Made by a program: the position numbers and the translations under genes. 64,000 nt of DNA from assembly GCF_019175385.1 (NCBI RefSeq), contig NC_083339.1:82014120-82078119 (forward strand). Reading direction: 5' to 3'. The DNA comes from Lycium barbarum. Lineage: Eukaryota; Streptophyta; Magnoliopsida; Solanales; Solanaceae. Of the stretch, positions 1 to 13,039 are shown one piece after another; position 1 is the stretch's first letter, and each line of letters begins with the position of its first letter. The notes beneath the pieces were generated by a model. The model did no database searches, was not told the origin of the DNA, and worked only from the letters and a program-made list of their open reading frames with translations.

Positions 1-420
1 CCCCCGAATGAAGTCATGGGGGTCCTCGTCGGGCTTAGACCCGAAAAACTCTGGAGGGCCGCATAACAAGAAATCCCGAACTCTCAGGCTTTCCCGCCTG
101 TCCTCATCATCATCGTCCCTCCGCCCGCGCCTGCAAGCCTGTCCGGCTACAATCGTGGTCAACAACTGTACAGCGTCCCTCAGGGTCCTATCCTCCGCTC
201 CTGGCTGAGGAGCTGGAGTCTCAGGAGCGGGTACACGGACCTCTGGAGCTGCTGAAGGTCCCGCTCCAAGATGTACTAATGGGGGTGTAGCAGACCCCTC
301 AGAATGAGGTGTAACCTCAGGCAAATCATAAACACGAGCCCGAGTAGCCCGTTGTGCCTGACTGGTCTCTCCCACCTTCGCCTTTCCCTTCTGGGCCGCC
401 GTTGCCTTCTTCGAAGGCAT
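1..420 (-). CDS. gag: gag N-terminus, element A (runs off window)
   Basis: Reading frame open from an ATG at 420 (protein starts MPSKKATAAQKGK) to the left edge, about 140 codons with no stop. It matches the gag of element D at 27367-25817 almost codon for codon: basic N-terminus, Pro/Ala-rich linker, an acidic Asp run (about residues 105-112), then GPPEFFGSKPDEDP, the beginning of the retrotransposon gag domain. Gag packages the RNA in cytoplasmic particles. The ATG was chosen because it aligns with the D start and follows the shared leader. The zinc knuckle lies outside the window. Unlike the gag of J, the visible part has no frameshift. Confidence 0.88.
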   Translation of the reverse strand, partial: MPSKKATAAQKGKAKVGETSQAQRATRARVYDLPEVTPHSEGSATPPLVHLGAGPSAAPEVRVPAPETPAPQPGAEDRTLRDAVQLLTTIVAGQACRRGRRDDDDEDRRESLRVRDFLLCGPPEFFGSKPDEDPHDFIRG

Positions 421-630
421 CACTGCAAACACAACAACGGGTCAGATCAGAATGACCCTAATAACACAGCTCTATCGCACGATCTAAGATTCCAAAGAAA
501 GGGCAACACAACATCCTAGATGTCCTGTAGTTTCCTGTTTATAGATGTGGTGCACAACACATCGATAAACAAGACTCTACTAGACACGGCCTGTAGACAT
601 TCCGAGGACAAACCGCTCTGATACCACTTT
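421..630 (-). other. Element A leader with PBS and dimerisation-like hairpin
   Basis: Untranslated leader between LTR and gag. The primer-binding site TGGTATCAGAGC lies at 615-626, four bases from the LTR, and matches the initiator-Met tRNA type used by most plant gypsy elements. A hairpin at 544-563 (minus strand: GATGTG, loop TTGTGCAC, CACATC) has a perfect 6-bp stem and a self-complementary GTGCAC loop. The block is nearly the same in B, C and D, which makes it the best candidate packaging region. Confidence 0.85.
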
Positions 631-3600
631 TGTCACGACCCAGCCCCGTGGGCCGCGACTGGTGCCCTTCTGGGACACCCCAAACGAACTCACACCCAGA
701 TCATCCTAATCAGACTCGTCCAATCTCAACGTACGTTATTCGAACTCAACATCGCAATCAGACATCTGCCGAACACTTATTCTAAGCAGTCACCCGTACA
801 GATCAGACAAATTTACAAATCAGAAAGGAGGAGGAATATACTTTGCCAAATTTCACACACACACATCAGAGGGGTGGCGGAATGTACATCGCCCCCAAAT
901 GCATACACACACATACAAACTCAGAGGCCGTCTTGGCCATAGTAGCGTACGGGCCGCTCAAAAACGCAAAACAGAATCACATGCGAACACACCGGACCCA
1001 CGACCCACAAATCTGACTACAGGCCTCTAAACAAAACAGAACATATGAACATATGACGGGACAGGGCCCCGCCGTACCCACACATCCACAAATGTACCGA
1101 ACACACACATACAACAGAAGATATGTACCAAAAGTAGGCTCCGAATCAAGGGGAGCTCTCCAACACTGCAGAATGAGTAGCCTAAACTGGAGGACCACCC
1201 AAACGAGCTTCTGTACCTGCGGGCATGAAGCACAGCCCCCGAAGAAACGGGGATCAGTACGGGAGAAGTACTGAGTATGTAAAGCAGAAGGTACAGAAAT
1301 CACAAACACAGCTGGAGTCAGAAAGAACAAACACACCGTCAACGTAAACAAAGCAAACCTGTGCGGGAGGCGAACGTACAAATGCAATCAAATCATGTAT
1401 AGGGTTTAGGAACGTGGTCACCCCCCGACGCTGGTGCCACAACACATCATAACTCCAGAAGTTTTCAAATCTCCGTACAGTCTCCAGACACATCATATCA
1501 CACACACATCACATCATCAGAACATATCATATGCCATATCACATCATAACTCCATAAACGGTAACCGGCCCTATGGCGAGGCCTCGGAAACCGTAACACA
1601 TCATGACTCCCGAATATGTTATGGCGCGCACGATCACAAAGTCGGCCCGGGTACCGACGAACGAAATCATAGCAGACAACACGAACAGAGTAGTGCAGAA
1701 ACCATATGCATATCAAAAATAATTTACCGGACTCAACATATAGTTTACATATAGGTATATACCGACGCCAGAAGGCTCGGAGTAGGAATCAGATTAAGCA
1801 AAATTTGCGGGTAAAAGGTACGAAGTTCCAACTGCCAAATCTTTAGAGAAAACTGTTTATAGGTCATGTTACGAAAACCTCACATTATTCAAAGTACAAA
1901 ACGTTCACTAATGGCATAGGAAGTTTCAAACGCAGCATTGGGTCATAAACAAACTATCGCTGATCATAGCGGACGCAAACGAACCAAACAAACCGAATAA
2001 GGGGAGCCTTGGGGCTCGCGGGCCCACCTCGAGTCAAATTGAGGCGGCGGACGCAAATCACAGACTTTAGGCTCCCTAGAGCCATCTACGAAAGTTTCGG
2101 AGAGTTTCGGACACAACAACAAAAGTTATGACGATTCGAACATTCTTTGGACCAAATGCAACAAAAGGGTTCAATTGCGCTGGATGAATAGTACCCAAAC
2201 TTGAACCTAAATTTCCAAGAGCAGAGTTACCCCCGAGATTCCGATATTAACCTAGTATGACTAGGACATGCCAAAATAATGATAGGTAGGCTTTACATAC
2301 CTGGTTGGCGCCTTACGCTTCTCAAATCGCAATTCCCGTTTCGTCCAGAAACTGCAAATGGTCACTTTTACCAGTTACTATTCATGAGAATTAACATTTT
2401 TGTCTTTGGGCTATATTTGGCTACCGAAATTTCGGCAGCACTTCCCCTATAAATCTAACACCCCCGAGACTTAGCTCGGCTCAAAATACAACGACAACAA
2501 CGCCCAAACATCATTAAACCATACAAACCACAATCATACTACGTTAACTTCAAAATTCCACTTTAATACATAAGTTGGCAAATTCTTGATTCAACTTCAA
2601 AATTCCAAATCTATTTCCACATTAGTCCATTCATTCACTCATTCCCAATTATTCAAACACAGTACATACAAGTTCCAAATCATATACAAACATCCCCAAA
2701 GTTCACTACCTTCCAATTTTCATTCAAAACACCAAAAATTACGACGAACGTTCTAACTTGCGTCGTTTCATTCCAAATTCGTTATCATCAACCATAAATC
2801 TTATTTAAGGTCTTTAGTGTCATAAATATACTATGATATACACAAATATACCAAATGTATACGCTTTCCGATAACGTCCGAAATTATTTTCTAGCACCAA
2901 CTCAATTCTTTAATCGATCCTTTACGACATAAAGATCACAACAACACATTATTCAAACTAAACAAGATAAAATTCTTATGGCTTGCACCACATGGAACTC
3001 ACGGCCAACACACCCTTTTTACACACACACACCATGCACAAACACAACCTCATCCCACAATCTTGACACTATTCCAATCACTAACACATATATATATCCA
3101 TTTCATAACATTAAAACATAAAAATCTTACCTTTTTCTTGAATTTCCGACTTGCCGCAAACGTCGCTCTTCCTCCAAACTACTTGTATCACGTCGGAGAG
3201 CGTCTTGAGCACTTTACAACTATGTAAAAGTCAAGATTTTTGGAGCAAGCACAAGGCTTGGGAATTATTTTTTTTTCCTTTTTCTCTACACGGCCGAGAG
3301 GGGTTTTGGTTGGAGTCAAGTTGAATTGTGATTTTTCTTGCTAAGTCCAAGGGGAGAATTGATATATATCCACTCATAGGTCATGTGCATAGCACATGAC
3401 CTTAATGAAATGGGCTTGGGCTTGCCCCCCTTGGCCGGCCTCTTCAAGGACTTGGGCTTCAATTCCTTGTTGTCCAAACTTGGCCCAATTCGTGAAATGT
3501 CCCGTTTTGTAATTCCCGAAACTAATTTCTAAAATTCCAAATTTACCCTCGGCCTTCCCCGAGGTCTTGACATCAATGATTTCATAATCAACATGAGCAT

Positions 3601-3687
3601 CGCAACTTGAATCAAATTATTTCCTCAACACACACAAGTCTTATTTATTTCTTGATTTCCCGTTATACGAAAATACGGGACATAACA
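631..3687 (-). mobile_element. 5' LTR of element A (3057 bp)
   Basis: Begins TGTCACGACCC at 631 and ends ...CGGGACATAACA at 3687 (minus strand TGTTATGTCCCG). The TATA box (GATATATATC) is at about 3361-3370, so U3 is only about 320 bp and R-U5 about 2.7 kb. Conserved modules in sense order: first-exon-like box 3150-3215 ending in AAAAAG|GTAAGA; GCTGCCGAAATTTCGGTAG box near 2425-2445; donor-like AG|GTATGTAAAG near 2295; triple hairpin 1215-1283; GGGGCCCTGTCCC hairpin near 1058-1076. Open frames inside it are not genes. Confidence 0.9.
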
Positions 3688-4411
3688 GATAAACTGTCTC
3701 CTGAGGAGTCATAACTGATCAAATCATAAAATGTTATGCAAGCCGACAAGGCTGCCACTACACATCAACATCATGTCATATGCAAGCCGACAAGGCTGCC
3801 ACTACAGACGGACATCATATCATAGCACATCGGATAGACACAGCTGAACAGAACTTATACACAACCCACACATATGTCTACAGACCTCTAAGAGTATCGA
3901 TAGCGAAATATGACAGGACAGGGCCCCGCCGTACCCCTGGATAAACATATACATATACATCATAAGATCTCAACCAAAAGTCTAGACTCCGAAACAACGA
4001 AGCTCTCCAAAACAGCTGAGTAGAAGTCCTATGCTGAAGGTCACCAAACCGACTGTCTGTACCTGCGGGCATGAAACGCAGCCCCCCCCCCCCCGAAGAA
4101 AGGGGGTCAGTACGGAATATGTACTGAGTATATAAAGCCTGAAATACAGTAAAAGGATCATAACTGAAATACTGAGTACAGGAGACAAGGATAACATCCA
4201 GAATACCCAAAACACTTGCCTTTTGAAACATAAATCATGCATGTCAATATCATATATCATACCCGGCCCATTATGGGACTCGGTGATATAATCATATCAT
4301 CATATATATATATAACGTGTCCCGGCCCTCTAATGGGGGACTCGGTGTCATCCATGGCGCCATAATCACATCACCATATCATCATATCGTCATATCATCA
4401 CATCATCATAT

Positions 4412-4451
<40 letters not shown>

Positions 4452-5112
4452 CGTGTCCCGGCCCTCTAGTGAGGGACTCGGTGAACAATACAGTGAAACT
4501 GTGCACCAAAACGTGTCCTGGCCCGGGACTCAGTGAAAGATATATTGAGGCATGCACGAGCAGAGTAGTGAGAAACCATATGCAAGTTAAAACACATCTG
4601 AGACTCAATAGAATAATCAAAACGAGCTATCATTTGAAAATCAAGGTAATAGTCATATCAAGTACCTTTCGAATATCACTATGGATTATATCAAAATAGA
4701 ACTTTTGGAATCATATACATGTATCAAGACATAATGAAATAGCTTTTGGGAGTCAAGAACATTAGCCATCCTAGTGGCTCTAAGAATAGGAGCTTCTTTG
4801 AAATCATACATATACGTCGTCTGTTTGTTTCATAAAGATCATGCCAAAAGAAAGAAGGGTTAACTTTACATACCTTTCAACTTCCTGTTCCACAACAATG
4901 CTAAGTTCAATCCATCGCCTGTTCGTCTACAACAAGGAAGATGGTACTAATATCATATTTGGTGTGGTGCTATCGTAATTTGAGTAATAAAACTATTCTA
5001 TAGGAAAACGAGCAACACCTTCCCGGTTCCTTCAACTTTCCATAAGTTTAAATCAACCAACAACGACCTAAACAATAAGAGGACACATATCAAGCTAGTT
5101 CAATAACCAAAT
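3688..5112 (-). mobile_element. LTR of element E, segment 1
   Basis: Group-1 LTR sequence that continues after insertions B and C at 17621-17652 and 36294-37814. It has the GACAGGGCCCCGCCGTACCC hairpin region (3912-3931), the triple hairpin (4070-4136, with a C run lengthened in hairpin 2), and CCCGGCCC...GGGACTCGGTG subrepeats. The donor-like AAAG|GTATGTAAAG is near 4870-4882. The LTR's outer end is cut off by element A. The visible E LTR totals about 2.98 kb once insertions are removed. Confidence 0.82.
4262..4545. repeat. CCCGGCCC...GGGACTCGGTG subrepeats and (TA)n tract in LTR E
   Basis: Several degenerate copies of a GC-rich unit (CCCGGCCCTCTA...GGGACTCGGTG) alternate with AT-rich spacers. 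An (AT) microsatellite of about 40 bp lies near 4411-4450. Equivalent but differently worded subrepeats occupy the same interval, between the donor-like site and the triple hairpin, in LTRs D, C, F and L. Confidence 0.75.
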
Positions 5113-7655
5113 TGTCACGACCCAACCCCGTAGGCCGTGACTAGTGCCCGAGTTGGGCACCCTAACACACTTATCCAAATTGAATCACATACAGATAGCG
5201 CATACGACACAAATGTCCCACGCTGCCTCAAATCATATCAAAAGCCGACAAGGCTGCCATAACGAGTGGGATCATAATAACGCAACAGTACAGAAATAGG
5301 CACCAGCCCACATATATGTCTATAGACCTCTAAACAGACCAACCGAATCATATGGCGGGACAGGGCCCCGCCGTACCCTGAATAAACATAAACCTGAACA
5401 TCGGTAGAGTATGTACCCAAAATGTCGGCTCTGGAACAAAGGGAGCACTCCGAACCGCAGAATAGAAATCCTACGCCGGTGGGTCACCAAAACCTGAGTC
5501 TGTACCTGCGGGCATGAAACGCAGCCCCCAAAGAAGAGGGGGTCAGTACGGAAAATGTACTGAGTATGTAAAGCGGAAATATAACAAATATAATCATAGT
5601 CCGAACCAGAAGTGCAGAGATATAGCGGACAGAATCACCATACGGATCGGGGCACAAAATATGGCTGACATAATCGTAATCAGAGTTAGAGGTACCGAAG
5701 TGTAACAAACTGAATCACGGTCTGAATCATATTTCCGGAAGTGTAACAGACGGAGTCATAATCCAGATCAGGCATACAGAAGCGTAACAGACAGAATCAT
5801 GCATGCAGAGTCATAAGCATATACAGATACAGCTAGCATATATATCAGATCCCGAAAGACAAATACGGCAATCAAAATGCCAAACTGCTTTGCTTTCTTT
5901 AAAAAAAACATTTCCGTCTCATACACATAGAAAATCAAACACACAAATTCCGCGGCCAAAAGTCCAGCGGTTAACATCCCAAATGCGGCATACCGCGGTC
6001 AAGAATCCATCGGTCAATGTCGCACGCACCGCGGTCGAGAATCCAGCAGTCAACATCACAAATGCGGCATACCGCGGTCAAGAATCCAGCGGTCAATGTC
6101 GCACACACCGCGGTCAAGAATCCAGCGGTCAACGTCACACAGTGCACACAATAATAAAACCGGCCCGGGACTGGGCGAAAGAAGTAATAACAGAATGCAC
6201 GAACGGAATCGTAAATAACCGTAAGCATGCAAATCTCTTACCACAACCCAACAGGATAATCAAAACAAACTGTTAGTTCAACCCCGGAACAACAGTCAAA
6301 CATGTTATAACCCCAATGAAATGATTAAACCACCATCTCACAGTAGTTGACGCACTAGTCATAATTTTTCATGTTTCAAATACATTGTGGGACTTACGAA
6401 ATACTTCAAAACAACTGTCGTATAGTATTTAGAAAAGTAGCCAAGAGTTTCCTTTGAATTCCACTTCAAAATAAGTCAAACGGAACAAATCAGAAAAATC
6501 TGAGAATAGTGGGCCCACCTCGAATCAAATGAGGTGGCGTACGTAAATAATGGATCATAGGTCTTATGGAGTCATCCGTGACAGTTTTAGGGCATTCCGA
6601 CTTCATTTGTGAAAGTTGCATACATATAGGTCATTTTGCCGACGAAAGGTTAAGAAACCAATTCAATCTCATTGAATGAAATGGAGCCAATTTCAATCTC
6701 GGATTTCTAGAAACAGGGTCGTATCTGAGGCTCGCGGCCGGGCCTATTATGTCTAGAACATGCCAAAGAATGAAGGGAAAGACTTTACATACCTTGATTG
6801 CGCCTTACGCTCATCCAAGTTCAATTCTCGTTTCGCTCAAAATCTACAAATGGTCATGTTTACCAATTGTCAATAGTATGACTTTTAGCATTCAAATATT
6901 TAATTCATTACTTGTCTACAAAAATTTGGGCAGCATTTCCCCTATAAACTCGCCTATCCGAATTTCCAATTGCTCTCCTGTTGACACAGAAATACCAACA
7001 ATAACATATGGACACAACCATATCTTCAATTCTTTTATTTCAACAAGAACAACAACATACCAAAACAGCCCCCAACTATAATATAACGATGCCCGAAATT
7101 CTAACGAACACTTGCAATACACCAAGCAGCCCATATGCACTTCTTATACCTTATTTCATGCAATCTTTTCAGCAAATTTCTGAGAAATACAACAGCAGCC
7201 ACACGACACCACATCATCTATTCATATGCAACTAAACCACAATATTATCTCTACAATCCTTACAACAACAACCCACAACAATTTAACTCCAACTCTAACC
7301 ATTAAATTCCTTCACTCTCCTCACATAATCCATGATTACAACAACAAAAATATTAATTCAAATCAGTCCATCAATTTCAATTAAAACGGCCCCTCACCCA
7401 TAAATTTCAACAAAACAACAAACGAGTTTATAATGCTGTTTTCTCCGTTCTAATTCGTTAAAACTCTAAATAAACACTTTAATAACATAAAAGGAATTTT
7501 ATAAATACCTTATCAGAAGCTCCACCACTAAAATTTCATCCCCCAAGACTAATATTTATCTCAAATTGAAGGCAACGCAACGTACAACGTTTTTCTCTTC
7601 ATGAGCTTCGGGATTCGGAGCTCGAATTTTAATCAAAATGGCTTCCTTAGCCTAG

Positions 7656-7691
<36 letters not shown>

Positions 7692-8474
7692 ATGTTTTGG
7701 AGGATATGAGCTGAAAATGATCAGCCCTCAAATGAATCTACTATATATTTTAACGTTAATGGGCCTCATGGGCCGAAACATACTCATGGGCCAAAATATG
7801 AGTGCTTGGATCGGGTCTCAAGTTTCTGCCCCGCCAGCCCGACTTTCATCTTCCATATCTCCTTATTCCGATATCATTTTGACGTGAGGTTTGTTGCGTT
7901 GAAAGCTAGACTCGATGAACTTAATTTTAGGCTTTTGAAACACCTTAAAACTCCTCATATACTAGGAGATATGCCTCCAACAATATGGGCTAAAAATCTG
8001 GTCCGAGATTTTTCTGAAGTTGTTCGGATTCATTTCGTTCAGATTCGTTTAACTTCTAATCCTCTTCCGACCATCATGTAACCTCTTATACATACATATA
8101 CATACTCATATACATACATAACAATCCATACACATCTCGAAGGGTCCGGAGAATCACAATAACCTTAAACGTAACTGGAGAACTTTCGAAGCTTCGACGA
8201 AACTCCAATCGCAAAAATATATTCATATCTTTTATCCATCTTCTATATCATTACTAATAATCTCAAATACTTTAAAAGGGCACTCACATTACTTCATATA
8301 CGCTCATAACGCGATTTCAAATCCTTTAGGTTACGATGTCACCTCGGGATACTTAAGGCAACCATATATATATATAACGATATTCTTACTAACTCGATTA
8401 ACTTTCCTTGAACTTTCTTAACTCATTCTTTCTTGTCTTAATTAAAATATCACAAACTCTTACGGGGTGTAACA
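5113..8474 (-). mobile_element. LTR1 of array B (3' LTR, 3362 bp)
   Basis: TGTCACGACCC at 5113 to GGGGTGTAACA at 8474. PPT abuts at 8475. Candidate TATA box at 7742-7752. A (CT)n tract at about 7660-7690 lies just inside the transcribed side. Triple hairpin 5503-5575; donor-like AAG|GTATGTAAAG near 6790. It differs from LTR2 and LTR3 together at several sites (for example 8293, 8318 and the A/T in GCGGAAATATAAC near 5577). Confidence 0.93.
5985..6145. repeat. 36-bp tandem repeats in LTR1 of B
   Basis: About four head-to-tail copies of a 36-bp unit containing CGCGGTCAAGAATCCAGCGG followed by TCAATGTCGCAC. There are no spacers, so this is a tandem minisatellite and not a CRISPR array. The period is a multiple of three, which makes a repeating 12-residue pattern in one minus frame, but nothing else there looks coding. 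Copies recur in LTR2 (about 10566-10726) and LTR3 (about 15131-15291). Confidence 0.85.
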
Positions 8475-9692
8475 TCCTCCCCCCCTTAGGAACATTCGTC
8501 CCCGAATGTCAAATTAGTCCTACATAATTATACCGCTTCTGGTGATCTTATAACGAATCACTTGTAACTTGAACTCATCTATCATGCTGTGCCTTTCTTT
8601 ACTTAGCCTAATGACATTCTCCACCTGAAATCTGTTAATATTGATCTTCCAAATATAGTAGACACGATTTAACTACCTCCGTAATCGACTGCAACTTACC
8701 ATATCCATCTATACTTGAAGCTTAAGTCGAGTTCTTCTTGCTCGTTCTCTTTAAATTCACTGTCTTCTAGTAACTAGCTCGTTCTGACCATCTCACTTAA
8801 ACCATTTCGCAATTTCCCTTAATCCCACTTATAACACTTCAAGCATATTATCTCGTGTCATTTCTCTCTTTTTGACTCAACTCTTCTATCGCCCCTTTAC
8901 TCAGATTCACCTGGGTCTCCAATCCCTCCTAAAATGATCTCCAGAAATTTGCTGATCATATATGCTTTCCCAAAATAAAATTTCCCAAGTAAGGATGATG
9001 CTTCTTACGAATGAAATGGAGGGTATCTCTTAGACTTTAATCCAACATAATAGATTTGCCCTATCGGTATCAACTTTCAAAACATGCTAAGAACTTATAT
9101 CTCATTTTCCCTATTCATATTTCAAGAAATATTTGGGCAGAGGTTCCTCTGTATTTCTTACTATCCCAAAACCTGCACGCAGGACATACCAACCATGCCT
9201 CACAGGGACAACACACATACGTATATACACATCATATCACATCGTATCATAACCACACAGGGCTAACAATTTCAAATAAAAGTATGAAATGTCGAGACTT
9301 ACCTCACATGCCTACCTCAAACGGCATCAGAGGCACTTTCCTGTTTACTTTCCCTTTCAATTTTCAACTTTATGTTTCAATCGTACTTCAAGATACCTTA
9401 CCCAGCATACATCTTTCATACCATTGCTTACCTGTGTACTGTGTAGCTTCCAATATCATCAGTCACTGTCTTACGTCGATACCGTTCTCCAGCTGAAATT
9501 AAGGGTTAGTAAGAGGAATTTCATTTCTTATGGCTGGCTCTATCGCACGATCTAAGATATGAAAGAAAGGTAACATCCTAAATGTCCTGTAGCCTCCTGT
9601 TTATAGATATGGTGCACAACACACCGATAAACAAGACTCTACTAGACACGGTCTGTAGACAATCCGAGGACGAACTGCTCTGATACCACTTC
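8475..9692 (-). mobile_element. Internal region 1 of array B (noncoding, 1218 bp)
   Basis: From the PPT (AAGGGGGGGAGGA on the minus strand, 8475-8489) and its adjacent hairpin (8490-8510) to the PBS (9677-9688). No gag, protease, RT or integrase similarity is visible; the plus strand is pyrimidine-rich. An intron-like cassette lies at 9302-9173 (GAG|GTAAGT to GTGCAG|GTTTTGG), with GAGGAACCTCTGCCCAAAT downstream. Dimerisation-like hairpin at 9606-9625. This is the layout of a large non-autonomous LTR derivative. Confidence 0.88.
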
Positions 9693-12600
9693 TGTCACGA
9701 CCCAACCCCGTAGGCCGTGACTAGTGCCCGAGTTGGGCACCCTAACACACTTATCCAAATTGAATCACATACAAATAGCGCATACGGCACAAATGTCCCA
9801 CGCTACCTCAAATCATATCAAAAGCCGACAAGGCTGCCATAACGAGTGGGATCATAATAACGCAACAGTACAGAAATAGGCACCAGCCCACATATATGTC
9901 TACAGACCTCTAAACAGACCAACCGAATCATATGGCGGGACAGGGCCCCGCCGTACCCTGAATAAACATAAACCTGAACATTGGTAGAGTATGTACCCAA
10001 AATGTCGGCTCTGGAACAAAGGGAGCACTCCGAACCGCAGAATAGAAATCCTACGCCGGTGGGTCACCAAAACCTGAGTCTGTACCTGCGGGCATGAAAC
10101 GCAACCCCCAAAGAAGAGGGGGTCAGTACGGAAAATGTACTGAGTATGTAAAGCGGAATTATAACAAATATAATCATAGTCCGAACCAGAAGTGCAGAGA
10201 TATAGCGGACAGAATCACCATACGGATCGGGGCACAAAATATGGCTGACATAATCGTAATCAGAGTTAGAGGTACCGAAGTGTAACAGACTGAATCACGG
10301 TCTGAATCATATTTCCAGAAGTGTAACAGACGGAGTCATAATCCAGATCAGGCATACAGAAGCGTAACAGACAGAATCATGCATGCAGAGTCATAAGCAT
10401 ATACAGATACAGGTAGCATATATATCAGATCCCGAAAGACAAATACGGCAATCAAAATGCCAAACTGCTTTGCTTTCTTTAAAAAAAACATTTCCGTCTC
10501 ATACACATAGAAAATCAAACACACAAATGCCGCGGCCAAAAGTCCAGCGGTTAACATCCCAAATGCGGCATACCGTGGTCAAGAATCCAGCGGTCAATGT
10601 CGCACGCACCGCGGTCGAGAATCCAGCGGTCAACATCACAAATGCGGCATACCGCGGTCAAGAATCCAGCGGTCAATGTCGCACACACCGCGGTCAAGAA
10701 TCCAGCGGTCAACGTCACACAGTGCACACAATAATAAAACCGGCCCGGGACTGGGCGAAAGAAGTAATAACAGAATGCACGAGCGGAATCGTAAATAACC
10801 GTAAGCATGCAAATCTCTTACCACAACCCAACAGGATAATCAAAACAAACTGTTAGTTCAACCCCGGAACAACAGTCAAACATGTTATAACCCCAATGAA
10901 ATGATTAAACCACCATCTCACAGTAGTTGACGCACTAGTCATAAGTTTTCATGTTTCAAATACATTGTGGGACTTACGAAATACTTCAAAACAACTGTCG
11001 TATAGTAGTTAGAAAAGTAGCCAAGAGTTTCCTTTGAATTCCACTTCAAAATAAGTCAAACGGAACAAATCAGAAAAATCTGAGAATAGTGGGCCCACCT
11101 CGAATCAAATGAGGTGGCGTACGTAAATTATGGATCATAGGTCTTATGGAGTCATCCGTGAGAGTTTTAGGGCATTTCGACTTCATTTGTGAAAGTTACA
11201 TACATATAGGTCATTTTGCCGACGAAAGGTTAAGAAACCAATTCAATCTCATTGAATGAAATGGAGCCAATTTCAATCTCGGATTTCTAGAAACAGGGTC
11301 GTATCTGAGGCTCGCGGCCGGGCCTATTATGTCTAGAACATGCCAAAGAATGAAGGAAAAGACTTTACATACCTTGATTGCGCCTTATGCTCATCCAAGT
11401 TCAATTCTCGTTTCGCTCAAAATCTACAAATGGTCATGTTTACCAATTGTCAATAGTATGACTTTTAGCATTCAAATATTTAATTCATTACTTGTCTACA
11501 AAAATTTGGGCAGCATTTCCCCTATAAACTCGCCTATCCGAATTTCCAATTGCTCTCCTGTTGACACAGAAATACCAACAATAACATATGGACACAACCA
11601 TATCTTCAATTCTTTTATTTCAACAAGAACAACAACATACCAAAACAGCCCCCAACTATAATATAACGATGCCCGAAATTCTAACGAACACTTGCAATAC
11701 ACCAAGCATCCCATATGCACTTCTTATACCTTATTTCATGCAATCTTTTCAGCAAATTTCTGAGAAATACAACAGCAGCCACACGACACCACATCATCTA
11801 TTCATATGCAACTAAACCACAATATTATCTCTATAATCCTTACAACAACCCACAACAATTTAACTCCAACTCTAACCATTAAATTCCTTCACTCTCCTCA
11901 CATAATCCATGATTACAACAACCAAAATATTAATTCAAATCAGTCCATCAATTTCAATTAAAACAGCCCCTCACCCATAAATTTCAACAAAACAACAAAC
12001 GAGTTTATAATGCTGTTTTCTCCGTTCTAATTCGTTAAAACTCTAAATAAACACTTTAATAACATAAAAGGAATTTTATAAATACCTTATCAGAAGCTCC
12101 ACCACTAAAATTTCATCCCCCAAGACCAATATTTATCTCAAATTGAAGGCAACGCAACGTACAACGTTTTTCTCTTCATGAGCTTCGGGATTCGGAGCTC
12201 GAATTTTAATCAAAATGGCTTCCTTAGCCTAGAAGCTGTCTCTCTCTCTCTCTCTAATGTTTTGGAGGATATGAGCTGAAAATGATCAGCCCTCAAATGA
12301 ATCTACTATATATTTTAACGTTAATGGGCCTCATGGGCCGAAACATACTCATGGGCCAAAATATGAGTGCTTGGATCGGGTCTCAAGTTTCTGCCCCGCC
12401 AGCCCAACTTTCATCTTCCATATCTCCTTATTCCGATATCATTTTGACGTGAGGTTTGTTGCGTTGAAAGCTAGACTCGATGAACTTAATTTTAGGCTTT
12501 TGAAACACCTTAAAACTCCTCATATACTAGGAGATATGCCTCCAACAATATGGGCTAAAAATCTGGTCCGAGATTTTTCTGAAGTTGTTCGGATTCATTT

Positions 12601-13039
12601 CGTTCAGATTCGTTTAACTTCTAATCATCTTCCGACCCTCATGTAACCTCTTATACATACATATACATACTCATATACATACATAACAATCCATACACAT
12701 CTCGAAGGGTCCGGAGAATCACAATAACCTTAAACGTAACTGGAGAACTTACGAAGCTTCGACGAAACTCCAATCGCAAAAATATATTCATATCTTTTAT
12801 CCATCTTCTATATCATTACTAATAATCTCAAATACTTTAAAAGGGCACTCACATTACCTCATATACGCTCATAACGCGATTTGAAATCCTTTAGGTTACG
12901 ATGTCACCTCGGGATACTTAAGGCAACCATATATATATATAACGATATTCTTACTAACTCGATTAACTTTCCTTGAACTTTCTTAACTCATTCTTTCTTG
13001 TCTTAATTAAAATATCACAAACTCTTACGGGGTGTAACA
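9693..13039 (-). mobile_element. LTR2 of array B (shared middle LTR, 3347 bp)
   Basis: TGTCACGACCC at 9693 to GTGTAACA at 13039, with a PBS on its left and a PPT on its right, so it serves as 5' LTR for the left unit and 3' LTR for the right unit. Triple hairpin 10083-10155; TATA about 12306-12316; short (CT)n near 12238-12255. It agrees with LTR3 against LTR1 at sites near both ends. Confidence 0.93.

Larger units (their letters stand above)
1..3687 (-). mobile_element. Element A, partial Ty3/gypsy element (5' end only)
   Basis: Minus-strand element whose 5' LTR (631-3687), leader with primer-binding site, and first 140 codons of gag (420 to 1) are inside the window; the rest continues past the left edge. 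The order LTR, PBS, gag start is seen directly. LTR ends are TG...CA on both strands. It appears to sit inside the older LTR E, because LTR sequence resumes at 3688, but the left target duplication is out of view (right-hand candidate GATAA, 3688-3692). Pol is not visible, so autonomy cannot be judged. Confidence 0.9.

Noticed and set aside
5985..6145. CRISPR-like array of 36-bp repeats
   Set aside because: Units are head-to-tail with no spacers, sit in a plant LTR and are imperfect; a minisatellite explains them.
5803..6276. 157-codon plus-strand frame (also at 10383 and 14948), apparently conserved in three copies
   Set aside because: It lies antisense inside an LTR and recurs only because the LTR is repeated; part is a 36-bp tandem repeat. 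No domain or codon signal.
9056..9496. 146-codon plus frame in the B internal region (and at 13621)
   Set aside because: Antisense to the element, crosses the intron-like cassette, and no domain is visible; the two copies are one recent duplication.
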